Numbered from the stretch's first letter, positions 31,902 through 43,498 are shown. The stretch: DNA of 64,000 bases from Bacteroidales bacterium (GCA_016933115.1 JAFGBL010000172.1:1-64000); one strand, 5' to 3'. Program-made: numbers and translations. Notes: a model not told the origin generated them from the letters alone.

Positions 31902-34859
31902 CTACAATTTTTTCTTCACTTCCACTTCTTCGTAGCCTTCAATAATGTCGCCAACCTTGATATCATTGTAATTTTCAATATTCAAACCACATTCATAACC
32001 AGACTTCACCTCCTTCACGTCGTCCTTAAATCGTTTAAGCGAGCCGAGCATTCCGGTATACACTACGATACCATCACGAATAACACGTACTTTTGTGTTT
32101 CGGGTAATGGTGCCGTCAAGAACCATACAACCTGCAATGGTACCAACTTTTGTTATCTTAAAAGTTTCACGCACCTCTATATTACAAACGATCTTCTCCT
32201 CGATCACCGGAGACAACATACCTTCGATAGCGGCTTTGATCTCTTCAATTGCCTGGTAAATAATGGAGTATAGCCGAATATCGATCTGCTCCTGCTCGGC
32301 CAGTTTCCGGGCTCCAACAGAGGGCCTTACCTCGAAAGCAATAATAATGGCATCGGAGGCAGAAGCAAGCATAACATCTGTTTCAGTTACCTGACCTACC
32401 GACTTATGAATAATATTGACCTGAACCTGTTCATTGGATAATTTTAACAGTGAATCGGATAAAGCTTCCACCGAACCGTCTACATCGCCTTTAACAATGA
32501 TGTTCAGCTCTTTAAAATCCCCAATAGCGATCCTACGCCCGATTTCATCCAGTGTAATGTGTTTTTGGGTTCGGATACCCTGCTCCCGCTGAAGTTGTTG
32601 TCTTTTGGTAGAAATCGCCTTGGCTTCCCTTTCATCGGACATAACCTTGAAACTGTCACCAGCTTGCGGAGCACCATTTAAACCGAGCAACAACAATGGA
32701 GTTGATGGCCCAGCGATGGTAATCCTTTGATTTCTTTCATTGTACATGGCTTTCACTTTTCCGTATGTAGAGCCGGCCAAAACCACATCTCCCATATTCA
32801 AAGTTCCCTCCTGAACAAGGATCTTGGCAACATATCCACGGCCTTTATCGAGTGAACTTTCGATTACCGTACCATAGGCCGGTTTATCCGGATTTGCTTT
32901 CAGATCGAGCATTTCCGCTTCGAGCAAAACCTTCTCCAGTAATTCGTCGATATTGATTCCCTGCTTGGCAGAGATTTCCTGGCTTTGATACTTTCCGCCC
33001 CAATCTTCCACCAAAATATTCATCTTTGAAAGTTCTTCTTTAATCTTTTCCGGGTTAGCGGAAGGTTTATCAATTTTATTGATGGCAAAAACGATGGGGA
33101 CACCCGCTGCCTGAGCGTGGTTGATGGCTTCTTTGGTCTGTGGCATTACATTATCATCCGCAGCGACCACAATAATAGCCACATCAGTAACTTTAGCACC
33201 CCTTGCACGCATGGCCGTAAATGCCTCATGACCCGGAGTATCCAGGAATGTAATTTTACGTTCATCGGGTAACTGTACTTCGTAAGCACCGATGTGCTGC
33301 GTGATACCTCCTGCTTCCCCTGCTACAATGTTACTTTTTCTGATATGATCGAGCAACTTGGTTTTTCCATGATCCACATGACCCATCACAGTTACAATCG
33401 GAGCCCTGGGTTGCAATTTACTTTCATCCTCTTCTATCATTTCCTCCTCTTCCGTATGAACAACTTCGGCACTCACAAATTCGACGGTATAACCGAACTC
33501 TTCGGCCAACAATGAAAGTGTTTCTGCATCAAGCCTTTGGTTGATTGAAACGAAAAGGCCCAATGACATACATGTTGAAATAATTTCATTGACCGGAACA
33601 TTCATCATATTTGCCAACTCATTGGCAGTGACAAATTCCGTGACTTTCAGGACACTTTTATCCTGTTCGATTTTTTCAAGCTCTTTTTGCCTTTGCTGAC
33701 TGATGGTTTGCCGTTTTTCCCTTCTGTACTTGGATGTTTTCGATTTGCCTGTACCAGTCAGTTTGGCAAGGGTTTCCTTTATCTGTTGCTGAACATCTTC
33801 TTCTGAAATTTCAGGTCTTTCTCTTTCTTTCCGACCCTTTTTATCCCTGAACTTGGGTTTTTGCTTATCGGTTTTTTCTTCCTTTTCTTTTGCTTCAGGA
33901 GCATCCTGCTTTTTATGTATCCGCTTGCGTTTTCTCCTTTTACTGGATATATCCTCATCCTTGGATGATGCGACCGGTTTTTTCTCCGTCTTTTTCCTAT
34001 CGGGAGGCAATTCAATTTTATCGAGGATTTTGGGGCCTTCCAGTTTTGTCACTTCTGTTTTGATGAAATTTTCTCTGGTTGCCTCTTGTTCCTTAGGTTT
34101 TTCTTTCGGTTTTTCAGGTTCTTTTGCAACTACTTCCTTTTCGGGAGTTTTTTCTAGCACAGTTTTTTCTTCTTTCTTTTCTGGCCTGGTCTTTTGTTCT
34201 GTTGAACCCTTTTCCTTTTTACGCCTATCTTCCCTTTCTCTTTTCTTTTGCTCTGATGTTTTCCTCGGAGGCTTGGTCCGCATATTGATCTTATTCAAAT
34301 CAATTTTCCCAATAACTCTGGGTTGTGTAATATCACCCTCTGCTTCTGCTGGTTCTTTTTCTTCTGTTGCTTCTTTTTCTTCTTTTACTGCTTCAATTAC
34401 CTGCTCCGACCCGGGTTTCTCCGGTATTTCCTTTTCTTCAACTTTTTCAGGATCAGGTTTTGCAGCTTTCATCTTTTCAGCTTCAACTTCTTCCTTCTGC
34501 TCCTTTAATTCTTTTTCTTTGGCCCTGAGTTCTTCTTTGGACAGAGAAATTTCCTTGATAAAGACTTCGTCAAATTCGTCTTCGGAATCAATATCCTTAT
34601 TCTGATCAATTTTATCTTCAATGGAAATAGTATGATGGTCAGAATAATCGAGGCCTATTTTTTTTGCTTCTTCCTTTACTGTTTTCTGAGATTGAAATTC
34701 ACGATCAAGCAAATCATACATTTCCGGTGAAAGTTTTGCATTTGGACTGTTGGAAATCTCAATCCCTTTTTTCATGAGAAATTCAACTATCGTTGTGAGT
34801 CCGACATTGAATTCCCGGGCTGCTTTACTAAGTCTTATAGGTCTTCCCGTTTCTGCCAT
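31902..34859 (-). CDS. infB: Translation initiation factor IF-2
   Basis: [28 protein letters not shown]; Lys/Glu-rich N-terminus. Confidence 0.98.
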   Translation of the reverse strand: MAETGRPIRLSKAAREFNVGLTTIVEFLMKKGIEISNSPNAKLSPEMYDLLDREFQSQKTVKEEAKKIGLDYSDHHTISIEDKIDQNKDIDSEDEFDEVFIKEISLSKEELRAKEKELKEQKEEVEAEKMKAAKPDPEKVEEKEIPEKPGSEQVIEAVKEEKEATEEKEPAEAEGDITQPRVIGKIDLNKINMRTKPPRKTSEQKKREREDRRKKEKGSTEQKTRPEKKEEKTVLEKTPEKEVVAKEPEKPKEKPKEQEATRENFIKTEVTKLEGPKILDKIELPPDRKKTEKKPVASSKDEDISSKRRKRKRIHKKQDAPEAKEKEEKTDKQKPKFRDKKGRKERERPEISEEDVQQQIKETLAKLTGTGKSKTSKYRREKRQTISQQRQKELEKIEQDKSVLKVTEFVTANELANMMNVPVNEIISTCMSLGLFVSINQRLDAETLSLLAEEFGYTVEFVSAEVVHTEEEEMIEEDESKLQPRAPIVTVMGHVDHGKTKLLDHIRKSNIVAGEAGGITQHIGAYEVQLPDERKITFLDTPGHEAFTAMRARGAKVTDVAIIVVAADDNVMPQTKEAINHAQAAGVPIVFAINKIDKPSANPEKIKEELSKMNILVEDWGGKYQSQEISAKQGINIDELLEKVLLEAEMLDLKANPDKPAYGTVIESSLDKGRGYVAKILVQEGTLNMGDVVLAGSTYGKVKAMYNERNQRITIAGPSTPLLLLGLNGAPQAGDSFKVMSDEREAKAISTKRQQLQREQGIRTQKHITLDEIGRRIAIGDFKELNIIVKGDVDGSVEALSDSLLKLSNEQVQVNIIHKSVGQVTETDVMLASASDAIIIAFEVRPSVGARKLAEQEQIDIRLYSIIYQAIEEIKAAIEGMLSPVIEEKIVCNIEVRETFKITKVGTIAGCMVLDGTITRNTKVRVIRDGIVVYTGMLGSLKRFKDDVKEVKSGYECGLNIENYNDIKVGDIIEGYEEVEVKKKL

Positions 34860-34926
34860 TAAACTATTAAAGTTTATATATGTATTTAAAATTAAGGGGC
34901 TAAAATACTATTTATTTGGTTCCCCA

Positions 34927-36162
34927 TTATTCAAATTCTTCTCTTAAAATTCTGACCACCTCTTTGACCGTTTCTTCTTCCAGGTCGGTTCGCTTAACCA
35001 AATCTCCGATACTCAAATCCAAAACACTTTTAGCTGTATCGCAGCCAATAGCCTTGAACTCATCAATGATCCACTGATCGATTTCATCAGAAAACTCCTG
35101 TATATCCACATCTTCAGAATCAACATCAGTCTCGCGGTAGACATCAATTTCATAACCCGTCAGTTTTCCAGCAAGCTTAATATTGAAGCCTCCTTTCCCG
35201 ATAGCCAGTGAAACCTGATCCGGTTTCAGATAAACTTCGGCCTTTTTTTCAGCCTCAAGGATATTAATGGATGAAATTTTGGCCGGGCTAAGTGCACGTG
35301 TAATATACAACGAAGAATTATTCGTAAAATTGATCACATCAATGTTTTCATTCTTCAATTCCCTGACAATACCGTGAATACGTGACCCTTTCATCCCAAC
35401 GCATGCACCTACGGGGTCGATCCTGTCGTCGTAGGATTCTACGGCTATTTTTGCCCTTTCACCAGGTACCCTGACGATATTCTTTATCGTGATCAAACCG
35501 TCGAATACCTCAGGAACTTCTGATTCGAACAACCTTTCGAGGAAAACCGGGGATGTTCTGGATAAAATAATGGCCGGCGTATTGTTTCTCATTTCTACCT
35601 TCGAGACTACGGCTCTGATGGTATCACCTTTCCTGTAAAAATCGGTCGGAATTTGTTCCGATTTTGGTAAAACAAGTTCAATTCCTTCATCGTCCAATAC
35701 CAGGATTTCCTTTTTCCAAACCTGGTAAACCTCACCGGTAATGATTTCCCCGATCTTTTCCTTGTATTTCTTATAAACGTTATCCTTTTCGTACTCCTGT
35801 ATTTTCGACATCAGGTTTTGCCTGATGGTTAATATTTCACGCCTTCCAAAATCAATCATTTTGATCTCTTCCGAAACCTCTTCACCCACTTCAAAATCCG
35901 GTTCAATTTTTATAGCCTCGGAATAAGCAATCTGCAAATTCTCATCCTCAATGGCCCCATCTTCCACTATCTCCCTGTTCCTCCAGATTTCCAAATCTCC
36001 TTTATCAATATTTACAATGATGTCGAAGTTGTCGGCACTACCATATTTTTTCGACAGCATATGCCTGAATACATCCTCCAGGATGCGCATCATTGTTTCT
36101 CTTTCGATATTTTTGAATTCCTTGAATTCTGAAAATGTTTCGACAAGATTAATATGTTCCAT
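34927..36162 (-). CDS. nusA: Transcription termination/antitermination factor NusA
   Basis: S1/KH organisation, DPVGACVGMKGSRI, VSLAIGKGGFNIKLA. Confidence 0.97.
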   Translation of the reverse strand: MEHINLVETFSEFKEFKNIERETMMRILEDVFRHMLSKKYGSADNFDIIVNIDKGDLEIWRNREIVEDGAIEDENLQIAYSEAIKIEPDFEVGEEVSEEIKMIDFGRREILTIRQNLMSKIQEYEKDNVYKKYKEKIGEIITGEVYQVWKKEILVLDDEGIELVLPKSEQIPTDFYRKGDTIRAVVSKVEMRNNTPAIILSRTSPVFLERLFESEVPEVFDGLITIKNIVRVPGERAKIAVESYDDRIDPVGACVGMKGSRIHGIVRELKNENIDVINFTNNSSLYITRALSPAKISSINILEAEKKAEVYLKPDQVSLAIGKGGFNIKLAGKLTGYEIDVYRETDVDSEDVDIQEFSDEIDQWIIDEFKAIGCDTAKSVLDLSIGDLVKRTDLEEETVKEVVRILREEFE

Positions 36163-36183
36163 TTTATTTAATAGGTTAATTTT

Positions 36184-36630
36184 TCATTTAAATAATATTT
36201 CGGGCTTCGCGGCCTTTATCAGGTCATATGGAATAACTGCTTTCATAACCTCTTTCGATTTCCTGCCCTGGCTACGCTCAATTTCAATCTCCGTATCATT
36301 AACCGCTAAAAGTTTCCCTTTAAATTTCTCTCCATCAGCAAGCTCCACCTTAATGTCCCGATTTATGTATTTTTTATATTGCCTGAGCATTTTAAAAGGT
36401 TTATCCAATCCAGGCGAACTTACACGTAATTCAAAGTCCTCAGCCTCCCTGTCGAAGTTCGATTCGATGAACCTGCTGATCCTCACGCACTCACCAATAC
36501 TGATGCCCTGATCTCCATCCACAAAAACATCAATAATGTTTACAGAGGATACATCCACATCTACCAGGAACTTATCTGTCCCGGCAAGATGCTCATTCAA
36601 CATATTTTCAATTTTCTCTTTATTTAACAT
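36184..36630 (-). CDS. rimP: Ribosome maturation factor RimP
   Basis: VFVDGDQGISIGECVRISRFIE...ELRVSSPGLDKPF; upstream of nusA. Confidence 0.95.
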   Translation of the reverse strand: MLNKEKIENMLNEHLAGTDKFLVDVDVSSVNIIDVFVDGDQGISIGECVRISRFIESNFDREAEDFELRVSSPGLDKPFKMLRQYKKYINRDIKVELADGEKFKGKLLAVNDTEIEIERSQGRKSKEVMKAVIPYDLIKAAKPEILFK

Positions 36631-36723
36631 GTTATCAAAGAAAGAGGGGACTTATGCCCCCTCAACTTTAATTTCCTATCTATGGCCGCCGTTTGCGTAA
36701 AGATTTCTTTTTAAAATGCGGTG

Positions 36724-36753
36724 CAAAGATAATATTTTTCTTTAACCTACAAA
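36724..36753 (-). promoter_or_regulatory. Bacteroidota-type promoter for rimP-nusA-infB
   Basis: Minus-strand TTTG (36750-36753), 18-nt spacer, TATCTTTG (36724-36731). Confidence 0.7.
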
Positions 36754-37142
36754 TCTTTTACAGCAATATTTCGGAAATAAAAGAATCTTTTAAGAAGAAT
36801 TTTAAATTGACTCCTAAAATTCACTCAAGTAGAATTAAAAATTAAATGCACCCAATGGATTGTAAACTACTTACAACTAAATATTTGTAGAAATCATAAT
36901 GTATCTGCACCCAGGCAAGCGAAATTGTGATCGGTCAAAAAAAAAGGCCATTGGCTTATTAAAATTGGTTCATCCAAATTACGCATGCGGAACAGCGTTA
37001 CTTGTAAAACGATCGCTTTAACTGTGTTATAGCTGATTCGCTTTCGCGTAACTTAAGAGGAGCAAAGGATTAACCCTGATTCTATCTCAATGGCTATCGA
37101 CCAAAGCATTAGTACGTGCCTTTTCTAATGTTAAATCCGGGT

Positions 37143-37712
37143 TTAAGGTAATTTAAAGCTTGCACCAATGGTCAAATAACCAAGACCATATCCCAATTCT
37201 CCAAAGACTCCGAAATTATCCGAAAAGAAGTAACGGCATCCTGCATAAACACCAATTAATGGATTGGTATTATTATCAGTATATTGGGTAGGTTCTGCAT
37301 TGAAGTTGGGCGAATAATACTTATAGGTTTCAAATCGAAGTCCGAGAGCAAGACCTGCATACAAATCAACCTTTTCATTTTCTATTAAGCGGGGATGAAG
37401 TGTACCACGGGCAGCGACTATAAAATCGGACCAGGACCATTCATAGTTATAATTGGAATATGACCAATCATATTTCGCTGATTTCCACCCCACTGTTCCT
37501 CCCAGTGAAATTACACCAACATCCTCAATATCCCAAACTCCCTTTTCAGCACTCAAAGTTATAGCAGGGAACGAAGAAACATTGTATCCATAGCTGTACC
37601 AACCGAATCCAAGTCCGAGATTGGCAGCAAATGTTTCTTTTTTAAATGCCTGGGCATAAATTAGTGAAGATAACATAACAGCAATAAAGGCAACAGCAAT
37701 ATTCTTTTTCAT
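37143..37712 (-). CDS. Outer-membrane beta-barrel-like protein, hypothetical
   Basis: Signal peptide (MKKNIAVAFIAVMLSSLIYAQA) and Gly/aromatic-rich beta-strand pattern. Confidence 0.6.
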   Translation of the reverse strand: MKKNIAVAFIAVMLSSLIYAQAFKKETFAANLGLGFGWYSYGYNVSSFPAITLSAEKGVWDIEDVGVISLGGTVGWKSAKYDWSYSNYNYEWSWSDFIVAARGTLHPRLIENEKVDLYAGLALGLRFETYKYYSPNFNAEPTQYTDNNTNPLIGVYAGCRYFFSDNFGVFGELGYGLGYLTIGASFKLP

Positions 37713-37836
37713 AGGGTCAATTTTTAGAAATTTTCCAATCTACAAATACAAAATTAACCTTTAGTGATATAAATAACCTTTAAAAGCAAAAGGTTAACAT
37801 ATATTTAACACCTGTAATTTTGCATGTGAATATTGC

Positions 37837-39873
37837 CTACACGAATTTCTCAAGAAACTTAACCACCTCTGCTTTAACGGATTCTCCGTAAAATCCGAAT
37901 TGCACATCAAGTATTTTGTATGGCGCCGAAAAACCGAAATGATCCAGGCCAAAAACGGTACCGTTTTTACCTGCCAGCCCTTCCATGGTAACTGGTAAAC
38001 CTGCAGTAAGTGCAAAAACCGGAATATCAGAAGGGATTACATTTTCCTGGTATGATCTATCCTGCAACCTGAACAATCCCTCCGATATCGCTGAAGTTAC
38101 CTGCACTTTATAACCCATATTCTGTAATAATTCTGCTGCTTCCACCAGGGTGCTGACTTCAGAACCACTTGCAACCAGAATTACATCAGGTTTGCCTTCT
38201 GCTTTCTGAACGATGTAACCGCCATTTTCTGCTTGTTTCGCTATCTCAAAACGATCAGCCGTAGATGATGCCGGCAGGTCATTTATATTCTGGCGTGAAA
38301 GAATTAAACCGGTGGGTGTATCGTGGTTCTCAACCGCTATTTTCCAGGCTATAGCTGTTTCGGCTGAGTCCGCCGGACGAAGCACCAGCATGCTGTTTTT
38401 GCCTTTGTGGTTTTTAAGTTTTTCCATCAAACGGATCTGTGCCTCCTGTTCAACAGGCTGATGTGTCGGGCCGTCCTCTCCTACCCTGAAGGAGTCGTGG
38501 GTCCAAACATACTTAACAGGCAACTGCATGAGGGCAGCCAAACGGATGGCCGGTTTCATAAAATCAGAAAAGGCGAAGAATGTTCCGCAAACCGGGATGA
38601 GGTTGGTTAATGCCATGCCATTGGCAATTGAAGCCATGGTGAGCTCCGAAACGCCGGCATGCAAAAAGGCACCGCTGAAATCACCTTTGACAATGGGTTT
38701 GTTCTTTTTGAGGAAACCGTCGGTTTTATCGCTATTGGCAAGGTCGGCCGACATCACCAGCATGTTATCAAATGTCGTTGCAAATTCGCCCAAAACCTTG
38801 GAGGAAGCAGTACGTGTTGCAATGTTCGATTTGAATTCGATCTTACTGTAATCGATCGCCGGAATTTGGCATGATAATATATTTTCCAGTTTCGTCGCTA
38901 AGCCTGGGTTTTCCTTTTTCCAGATTTCAAATTCCTCCTTTTTTACTTTCACCTTTTCTCTTTTCCGGTCCAGGGCAGCCTGGTAAACTTCCTTTGTCTC
39001 AGGAAAAACAGCAAACGGGTCAATTGGATCGCCACCCAAATTCATTATGGTTTTTTCAACCGATCCCCCTGCCGCACTTAAAGGCTGTCCATGCGTCGAC
39101 ACTTGCCCTTCGAAACTTTCGTTGTTTTTTTTCAGGGCACCTTTTCCCATAGTGGTTTGCCCGATGATCAACACCGGTTTTTCCTTTTCCTGCTCAGCTT
39201 TTATAAGAGCACCGCGGATTTCATCTGGATTATTGCCGTTTATGGCAATCACCCGCCAGCCCCATGCTTCATATTTAGCTGCAGTGTTTTCATGCGTCAC
39301 AGCATCCACTTTCGTTGACAACTGTACTTCATTGGCATCATAGAACATCACAAGATTATTAAGCCCCAGGTAACCTGCGATTCGTCCCGTTCCCTGTGAA
39401 ACTTCCTCCTGAATACCGCCATCAGAAATAAAAGCATAAGTTTTGTGTGCCATCCATTCACCGAATCGGGCAACCAGAAACCTTTCAGCAATGGCTGATC
39501 CAACAGCCATGGCATGTCCCTGACCCAAAGGGCCTGAAGTATTTTCAATACCCCGCTCTGCATCAAGCTCAGGATGTCCCGGAGTAGGGCTTTGCCACTG
39601 ACGGAAATTCATCAGATCGTCTGTTGTGTATGTACCAACCAGATGTAATACCGAATACAACATGGGTGACATGTGTCCAGGATCCAAAAAGAACCGGTCG
39701 CGGAACGGCCAGTTCATATCATCGGGATTGAAATTTAAAAATTCCGTGTAAAGTAAATTGATAAAATCGGCTCCGCCCATGGCACCACCGGGATGGCCTG
39801 ATTTAGCTTTCTCAACCATCGCTAGGGCCAGTACCCTGATATTGTTTGCAGCTTTTGTTAAAATGGCATTGTC
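37837..39873 (-). CDS. tkt: Transketolase
   Basis: GHPGGAMGGADFINLLY, DGGIQEEVSQG, HDSFRVGEDGPTHQPVEQ; start at MDNAILTKAANN preferred over ORF start 39918. Confidence 0.96.
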   Translation of the reverse strand, partial: DNAILTKAANNIRVLALAMVEKAKSGHPGGAMGGADFINLLYTEFLNFNPDDMNWPFRDRFFLDPGHMSPMLYSVLHLVGTYTTDDLMNFRQWQSPTPGHPELDAERGIENTSGPLGQGHAMAVGSAIAERFLVARFGEWMAHKTYAFISDGGIQEEVSQGTGRIAGYLGLNNLVMFYDANEVQLSTKVDAVTHENTAAKYEAWGWRVIAINGNNPDEIRGALIKAEQEKEKPVLIIGQTTMGKGALKKNNESFEGQVSTHGQPLSAAGGSVEKTIMNLGGDPIDPFAVFPETKEVYQAALDRKREKVKVKKEEFEIWKKENPGLATKLENILSCQIPAIDYSKIEFKSNIATRTASSKVLGEFATTFDNMLVMSADLANSDKTDGFLKKNKPIVKGDFSGAFLHAGVSELTMASIANGMALTNLIPVCGTFFAFSDFMKPAIRLAALMQLPVKYVWTHDSFRVGEDGPTHQPVEQEAQIRLMEKLKNHKGKNSMLVLRPADSAETAIAWKIAVENHDTPTGLILSRQNINDLPASSTADRFEIAKQAENGGYIVQKAEGKPDVILVASGSEVSTLVEAAELLQNMGYKVQVTSAISEGLFRLQDRSYQENVIPSDIPVFALTAGLPVTMEGLAGKNGTVFGLDHFGFSAPYKILDVQFGFYGESVKAEVVKFLEKFV

Positions 39874-39895
39874 CATTTGCAATCTCTTTGAATTA

Positions 39896-41017
39896 TTATT
39901 GATTGACTTGAAATCCAAATGACCTCAAGGTTGATTTTACTTTTTCATCCGCATGATGCATGGTCAGTTCCCAGGCTGAATTTTCATGCCTGAAGACATA
40001 ATTCCCTCTCAAATCGGCAAAATGTTCTGGTGATGCTTTTAAAGTCACTGAATCCAAATGAATGGGATAAACAGCATTGAATACCATACTGTAAATTTCC
40101 TGTACCGGCATGTCATTACATTCCAGGTCAATTTTTTGTGGATCAGCCGGAATTTCAGGATACCAGGCATCAAGGCCCAATCCATAAATACGGCCTACGG
40201 ACTGCACCGTCATCGCAGTTGCGTTGGCCTTCCCTTCGATGGAATAGCCGGCAATATGCGGTGTGGCAATTTCGGTTATTTCCAGCAATTCAGAATCGAT
40301 ATGGGGTTCGTTTTCCCAAACATCAATCACCAGTCTTTTAATTTTTTCATTTCTGACCGCCAGTTTTAGAACGTCCGAATCTAAAACCGCCCCTCGGGAC
40401 GTATTGATCAGCACGACAGGTTTCACCAATCCTTCAAAGAATTCTTCATTTAAAAGATGAAATGTTTTATGCTCACCGCCAAAGGTAAGTGGCACATGCA
40501 AGGTAATAAAATCGGCATTTTGCTGAATTTCCGTTAAACCAGCAAAACCTTCCGCTCCTTCTGCCTTAGCCCTGGGTGGGTCATTGAGCAGGGTTTTCAT
40601 TCCCAGCAATTCAGCCACCCTGGCAACCCTCGAACCGATTACTCCAACACCGATAATTCCAATCGTTTTACCGGCCAGATCTATTTTTACTTTAGCTGCA
40701 ATCTCCAGCAGTGCTGCCGTAACATATTGTTCTACAGCACCGGCATTGCAGCCTTTGGCGGATGACCAGCGGATGTCATTAGCCTGACAGAATTGTTTGT
40801 CGATGTGATCATCACCAATAGTTGCAGTTGCAATGAAAGTGACAGATGAATTTTTCAGTAAATCTTCATTGCAAATTGTAATTGATCGCGTGAGCAGGAC
40901 ATCTGCATTTTTAAGCGAGGAAGGATCGATTTGATCACCGGGAAGGTAGTCAATTTCAGCAAAAGGTTCGAAAACTCCCTTTAAAAAAGGAATTTTATCA
41001 TCCGCAACTATTTTCAT
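39896..41017 (-). CDS. pdxB: 4-phosphoerythronate dehydrogenase
   Basis: GIIGVGVIGSRVARVAELLGM Rossmann motif; TATIGDDHID; PdxB-type C-terminal domain. Confidence 0.9.
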   Translation of the reverse strand: MKIVADDKIPFLKGVFEPFAEIDYLPGDQIDPSSLKNADVLLTRSITICNEDLLKNSSVTFIATATIGDDHIDKQFCQANDIRWSSAKGCNAGAVEQYVTAALLEIAAKVKIDLAGKTIGIIGVGVIGSRVARVAELLGMKTLLNDPPRAKAEGAEGFAGLTEIQQNADFITLHVPLTFGGEHKTFHLLNEEFFEGLVKPVVLINTSRGAVLDSDVLKLAVRNEKIKRLVIDVWENEPHIDSELLEITEIATPHIAGYSIEGKANATAMTVQSVGRIYGLGLDAWYPEIPADPQKIDLECNDMPVQEIYSMVFNAVYPIHLDSVTLKASPEHFADLRGNYVFRHENSAWELTMHHADEKVKSTLRSFGFQVNQ

Positions 41018-41340
41018 TTATTGCTTCATATCAGTTTAATTGTCTTTCTGCTCCATGGATTTTCATTCCAACAGATTCATTCTCTTCCTGATTTTCGGGC
41101 AAAAATAAAAAAATAGTGCAGTGGTATTTGGGGTGTTGAAAAATGTTGAAAAATATCGAACCATTTTTTGCAGACTTGCAGCGCTTTCGCCTACCTGTCC
41201 GTCAGATTATGCAGGGTTTCAATGCAGCAAAACAGCTTACAAATTTTCCATAATAATTATTCTACCAATATTCAGTACCTCGCCAAGACAAAATCGAAAG
41301 TTTAAATTCTCATTATCCTATTTGCAATTTCAACAAAAAT

Positions 41341-41371
41341 TTTGGTACGGGGCAACCAATTTCTATCTTTG
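41341..41371 (+). promoter_or_regulatory. Bacteroidota-type promoter for the ECF sigma operon
   Basis: TTTG (41341-41344), 19-nt spacer, TATCTTTG (41364-41371), 32 nt upstream of ATG 41404. Confidence 0.75.
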
Positions 41372-41403
41372 AAACACTAACCAATAAATGGCAAAGCAAA
41401 TAG

Positions 41404-41925
41404 ATGCCCGATTTCATAGAAGAAAAAATAATTGAAGGCTGTCTGAAAAACGACAGGGTAGCTCAAAAAGCTTTGTACGATCAATACAAAACAAAAATGT
41501 ACACCCTCGCTTTCAGGATCACAAACAACTTTGAAGACGCTGCAGATGCGGTACAGGAGGGATTTTTACAAGTGTTTGAAAGCCTGCCGACCTTTAATGG
41601 AGATTCGAAGCTTGGTACCTGGATACACACCATCATTGCCAGGGCAGCACTCAAAAAGGTCAAAAGTCAAATGCACTTTGAGGAAATTTCTGAAAATAAT
41701 CAAGATATATTCATCGACTGGGGTTCGGATATTGATGTGCAACAACTTGAAAAAGCCATTGCCGGGCTTCCGGCCGGCTATCGCTCAATATTTACATTGT
41801 ACGAAGTTGAAGGATTTAAACACCGTGAAATAGCAGAAATGCTTGATATTTCCGTGAACACTTCAAAAACACAATTGCTGAAGGCCAAACGAATGCTCAT
41901 TTCCAGACTTAACAACGGTGGATGA
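41404..41925 (+). CDS. RNA polymerase sigma factor, ECF (sigma-70 family)
   Basis: Sigma2 (DAADAVQEGFLQVFESLPTF) and sigma4 (LPAGYRSIFTLYEVEGFKHREIAEMLDISVNTSKTQLLKAKRML). Confidence 0.95.
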   Translation: MPDFIEEKIIEGCLKNDRVAQKALYDQYKTKMYTLAFRITNNFEDAADAVQEGFLQVFESLPTFNGDSKLGTWIHTIIARAALKKVKSQMHFEEISENNQDIFIDWGSDIDVQQLEKAIAGLPAGYRSIFTLYEVEGFKHREIAEMLDISVNTSKTQLLKAKRMLISRLNNGG

Positions 41926-42593
41926 TGGAAAAAAATCGTAAAATATTGCTTAGTGCACTGAAAAGGTTAACTCAACTTAAACCTGAGGATAAGATTTGGG
42001 AAAGCATTGATGAAAATATAAACCGCAAACATTTAACCGGGAAATTGCTTCGGTTCACACCTCCGGATTCAGTGTGGGAAAGCATTGAAGAAGACCTCCA
42101 TATCAGGAAATTGACCAGAAATCTGAATAATTTTGATCCACCTTCGGATGTTTGGCAAAATATCGAATACCAATTAAATACTGATCCATCCAGAAAAAAT
42201 ACAAGTACGATCGGTTTATGGTTAAGATGGTCAATAGCCGCAGCAGCAGTCCTTACTATTGGCTTGATTGTTTACCTGACGCTGATTGATTTCGACAAGG
42301 AAATCTCCTTCTCGGAAGAATGGATTGAAAAACAGGATTCACAAGAGTGGACTTCGGATGAGGAATTATTGGAGAAAACAATCTTTCTTATTTGTCAGGA
42401 AAAACCCGATGTATGCCGATCACCCAAGTTTAAAAAAATGGAAGACGAGCTCGTTTTTCTTACCCAAACCAAAGAAGATATAATCAGCCGTATGAATCCC
42501 TATGAAAATGATAGTGAAATGGCCCTGATGTTAACAAAAATCGAATTGGAACGAACCGATATCATTAACCAAATGGTAGCTTTGATCAACTGA
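41922..42593 (+). CDS. Putative anti-sigma factor with three tandem cytoplasmic repeats and one TM segment
   Basis: Overlaps the sigma stop (ATGATGG); repeats of L-x4-PxDxVWexIexxL; TM WSIAAAAVLTIGLIVYLTLI. Confidence 0.65.
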   Translation: MMEKNRKILLSALKRLTQLKPEDKIWESIDENINRKHLTGKLLRFTPPDSVWESIEEDLHIRKLTRNLNNFDPPSDVWQNIEYQLNTDPSRKNTSTIGLWLRWSIAAAAVLTIGLIVYLTLIDFDKEISFSEEWIEKQDSQEWTSDEELLEKTIFLICQEKPDVCRSPKFKKMEDELVFLTQTKEDIISRMNPYENDSEMALMLTKIELERTDIINQMVALIN

Positions 42594-42597
42594 AAGT

Positions 42598-43497
42598 ATG
42601 AAATACCCCGGAAAAATATGGGTCTTACTGGTTTTTATCTCGCTCATAGCAGGGCCACCTACACTGTCGCAGGTTAAGGTGCAGGTAGTCACGCAAAAGA
42701 TCAGTAAAACATTTGATTGGAATAAAGGCATGTCATTGCAAATGAATGCCGAACATGCAGAGATCATTTGTACAACACATCCTTCAAACACCATCATACT
42801 CGAACTCACCATTACCTCCAAACATGAAAATAAAAATACGGCTGAAGGAGATTTAAAAAAGATGAAATGGCTGGCCGAAATGAAGGGAGATAAATTCTAC
42901 CTGCGGAACTATGTGGAATTGGCACGTGGCGAAACCCGTCCCGAATCGGCGCTCAAGGTTACTTACAACCTGAAGGTTCCGGAAGATTGTCCACTGGATA
43001 TCCGCAATTATTTCGGCAGCATCGACATAAAAAACGTGAAAGCCGGGCTAAAGATCAACAGCGAGTTCAGTAAAATCAGCCTTGGAAAAGTGGGTGGCAA
43101 CGTCAACATACAAACACTTTTCGGAGATATCGACTGCACGCAGGTTGACGGAGAAACAGCCATCATATCCAACCGATCGGATATAAGCATGGCAGAAATG
43201 AGCGGAAATATCGACATTGATGCATCGGTTGCTGAAATTAACCTCGGCAGTTTTGGGAAAGTTAAACAACTTAAGATCAAAGCGGAAAAGTCGGTAATTG
43301 ATCTGAAAATGCCACAATTCGATCAATTCGCTTTTAGTCTGGATCTTTCGGACTGTGAATTCAAAAAACCGGAAAACATGATGGTTGATATTTCCCTGTC
43401 TGATCCGTCAAACATCAAAGCCAAATTCCAGGTAAATTCAAATAAGCCCCTTGTTACTATCAATCTAAATTTTGGATCATTAGCAATAAACCCATAA
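42598..43497 (+). CDS. DUF4097-like (beta-helical adhesin-like) exported hypothetical protein
   Basis: Signal peptide; repetitive short beta strands (DIRNYFGSIDIKNVKAGLKINSEFSKISLGKVGGNVNI). Confidence 0.55.
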   Translation: MKYPGKIWVLLVFISLIAGPPTLSQVKVQVVTQKISKTFDWNKGMSLQMNAEHAEIICTTHPSNTIILELTITSKHENKNTAEGDLKKMKWLAEMKGDKFYLRNYVELARGETRPESALKVTYNLKVPEDCPLDIRNYFGSIDIKNVKAGLKINSEFSKISLGKVGGNVNIQTLFGDIDCTQVDGETAIISNRSDISMAEMSGNIDIDASVAEINLGSFGKVKQLKIKAEKSVIDLKMPQFDQFAFSLDLSDCEFKKPENMMVDISLSDPSNIKAKFQVNSNKPLVTINLNFGSLAINP

Positions 43498-43498
43498 A

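Noticed and set aside
33853-34605. 250-aa plus-strand ORF
   Set aside because: Antisense to the Lys/Glu-rich infB N-terminus; its S/F-rich low-complexity translation is the expected artefact
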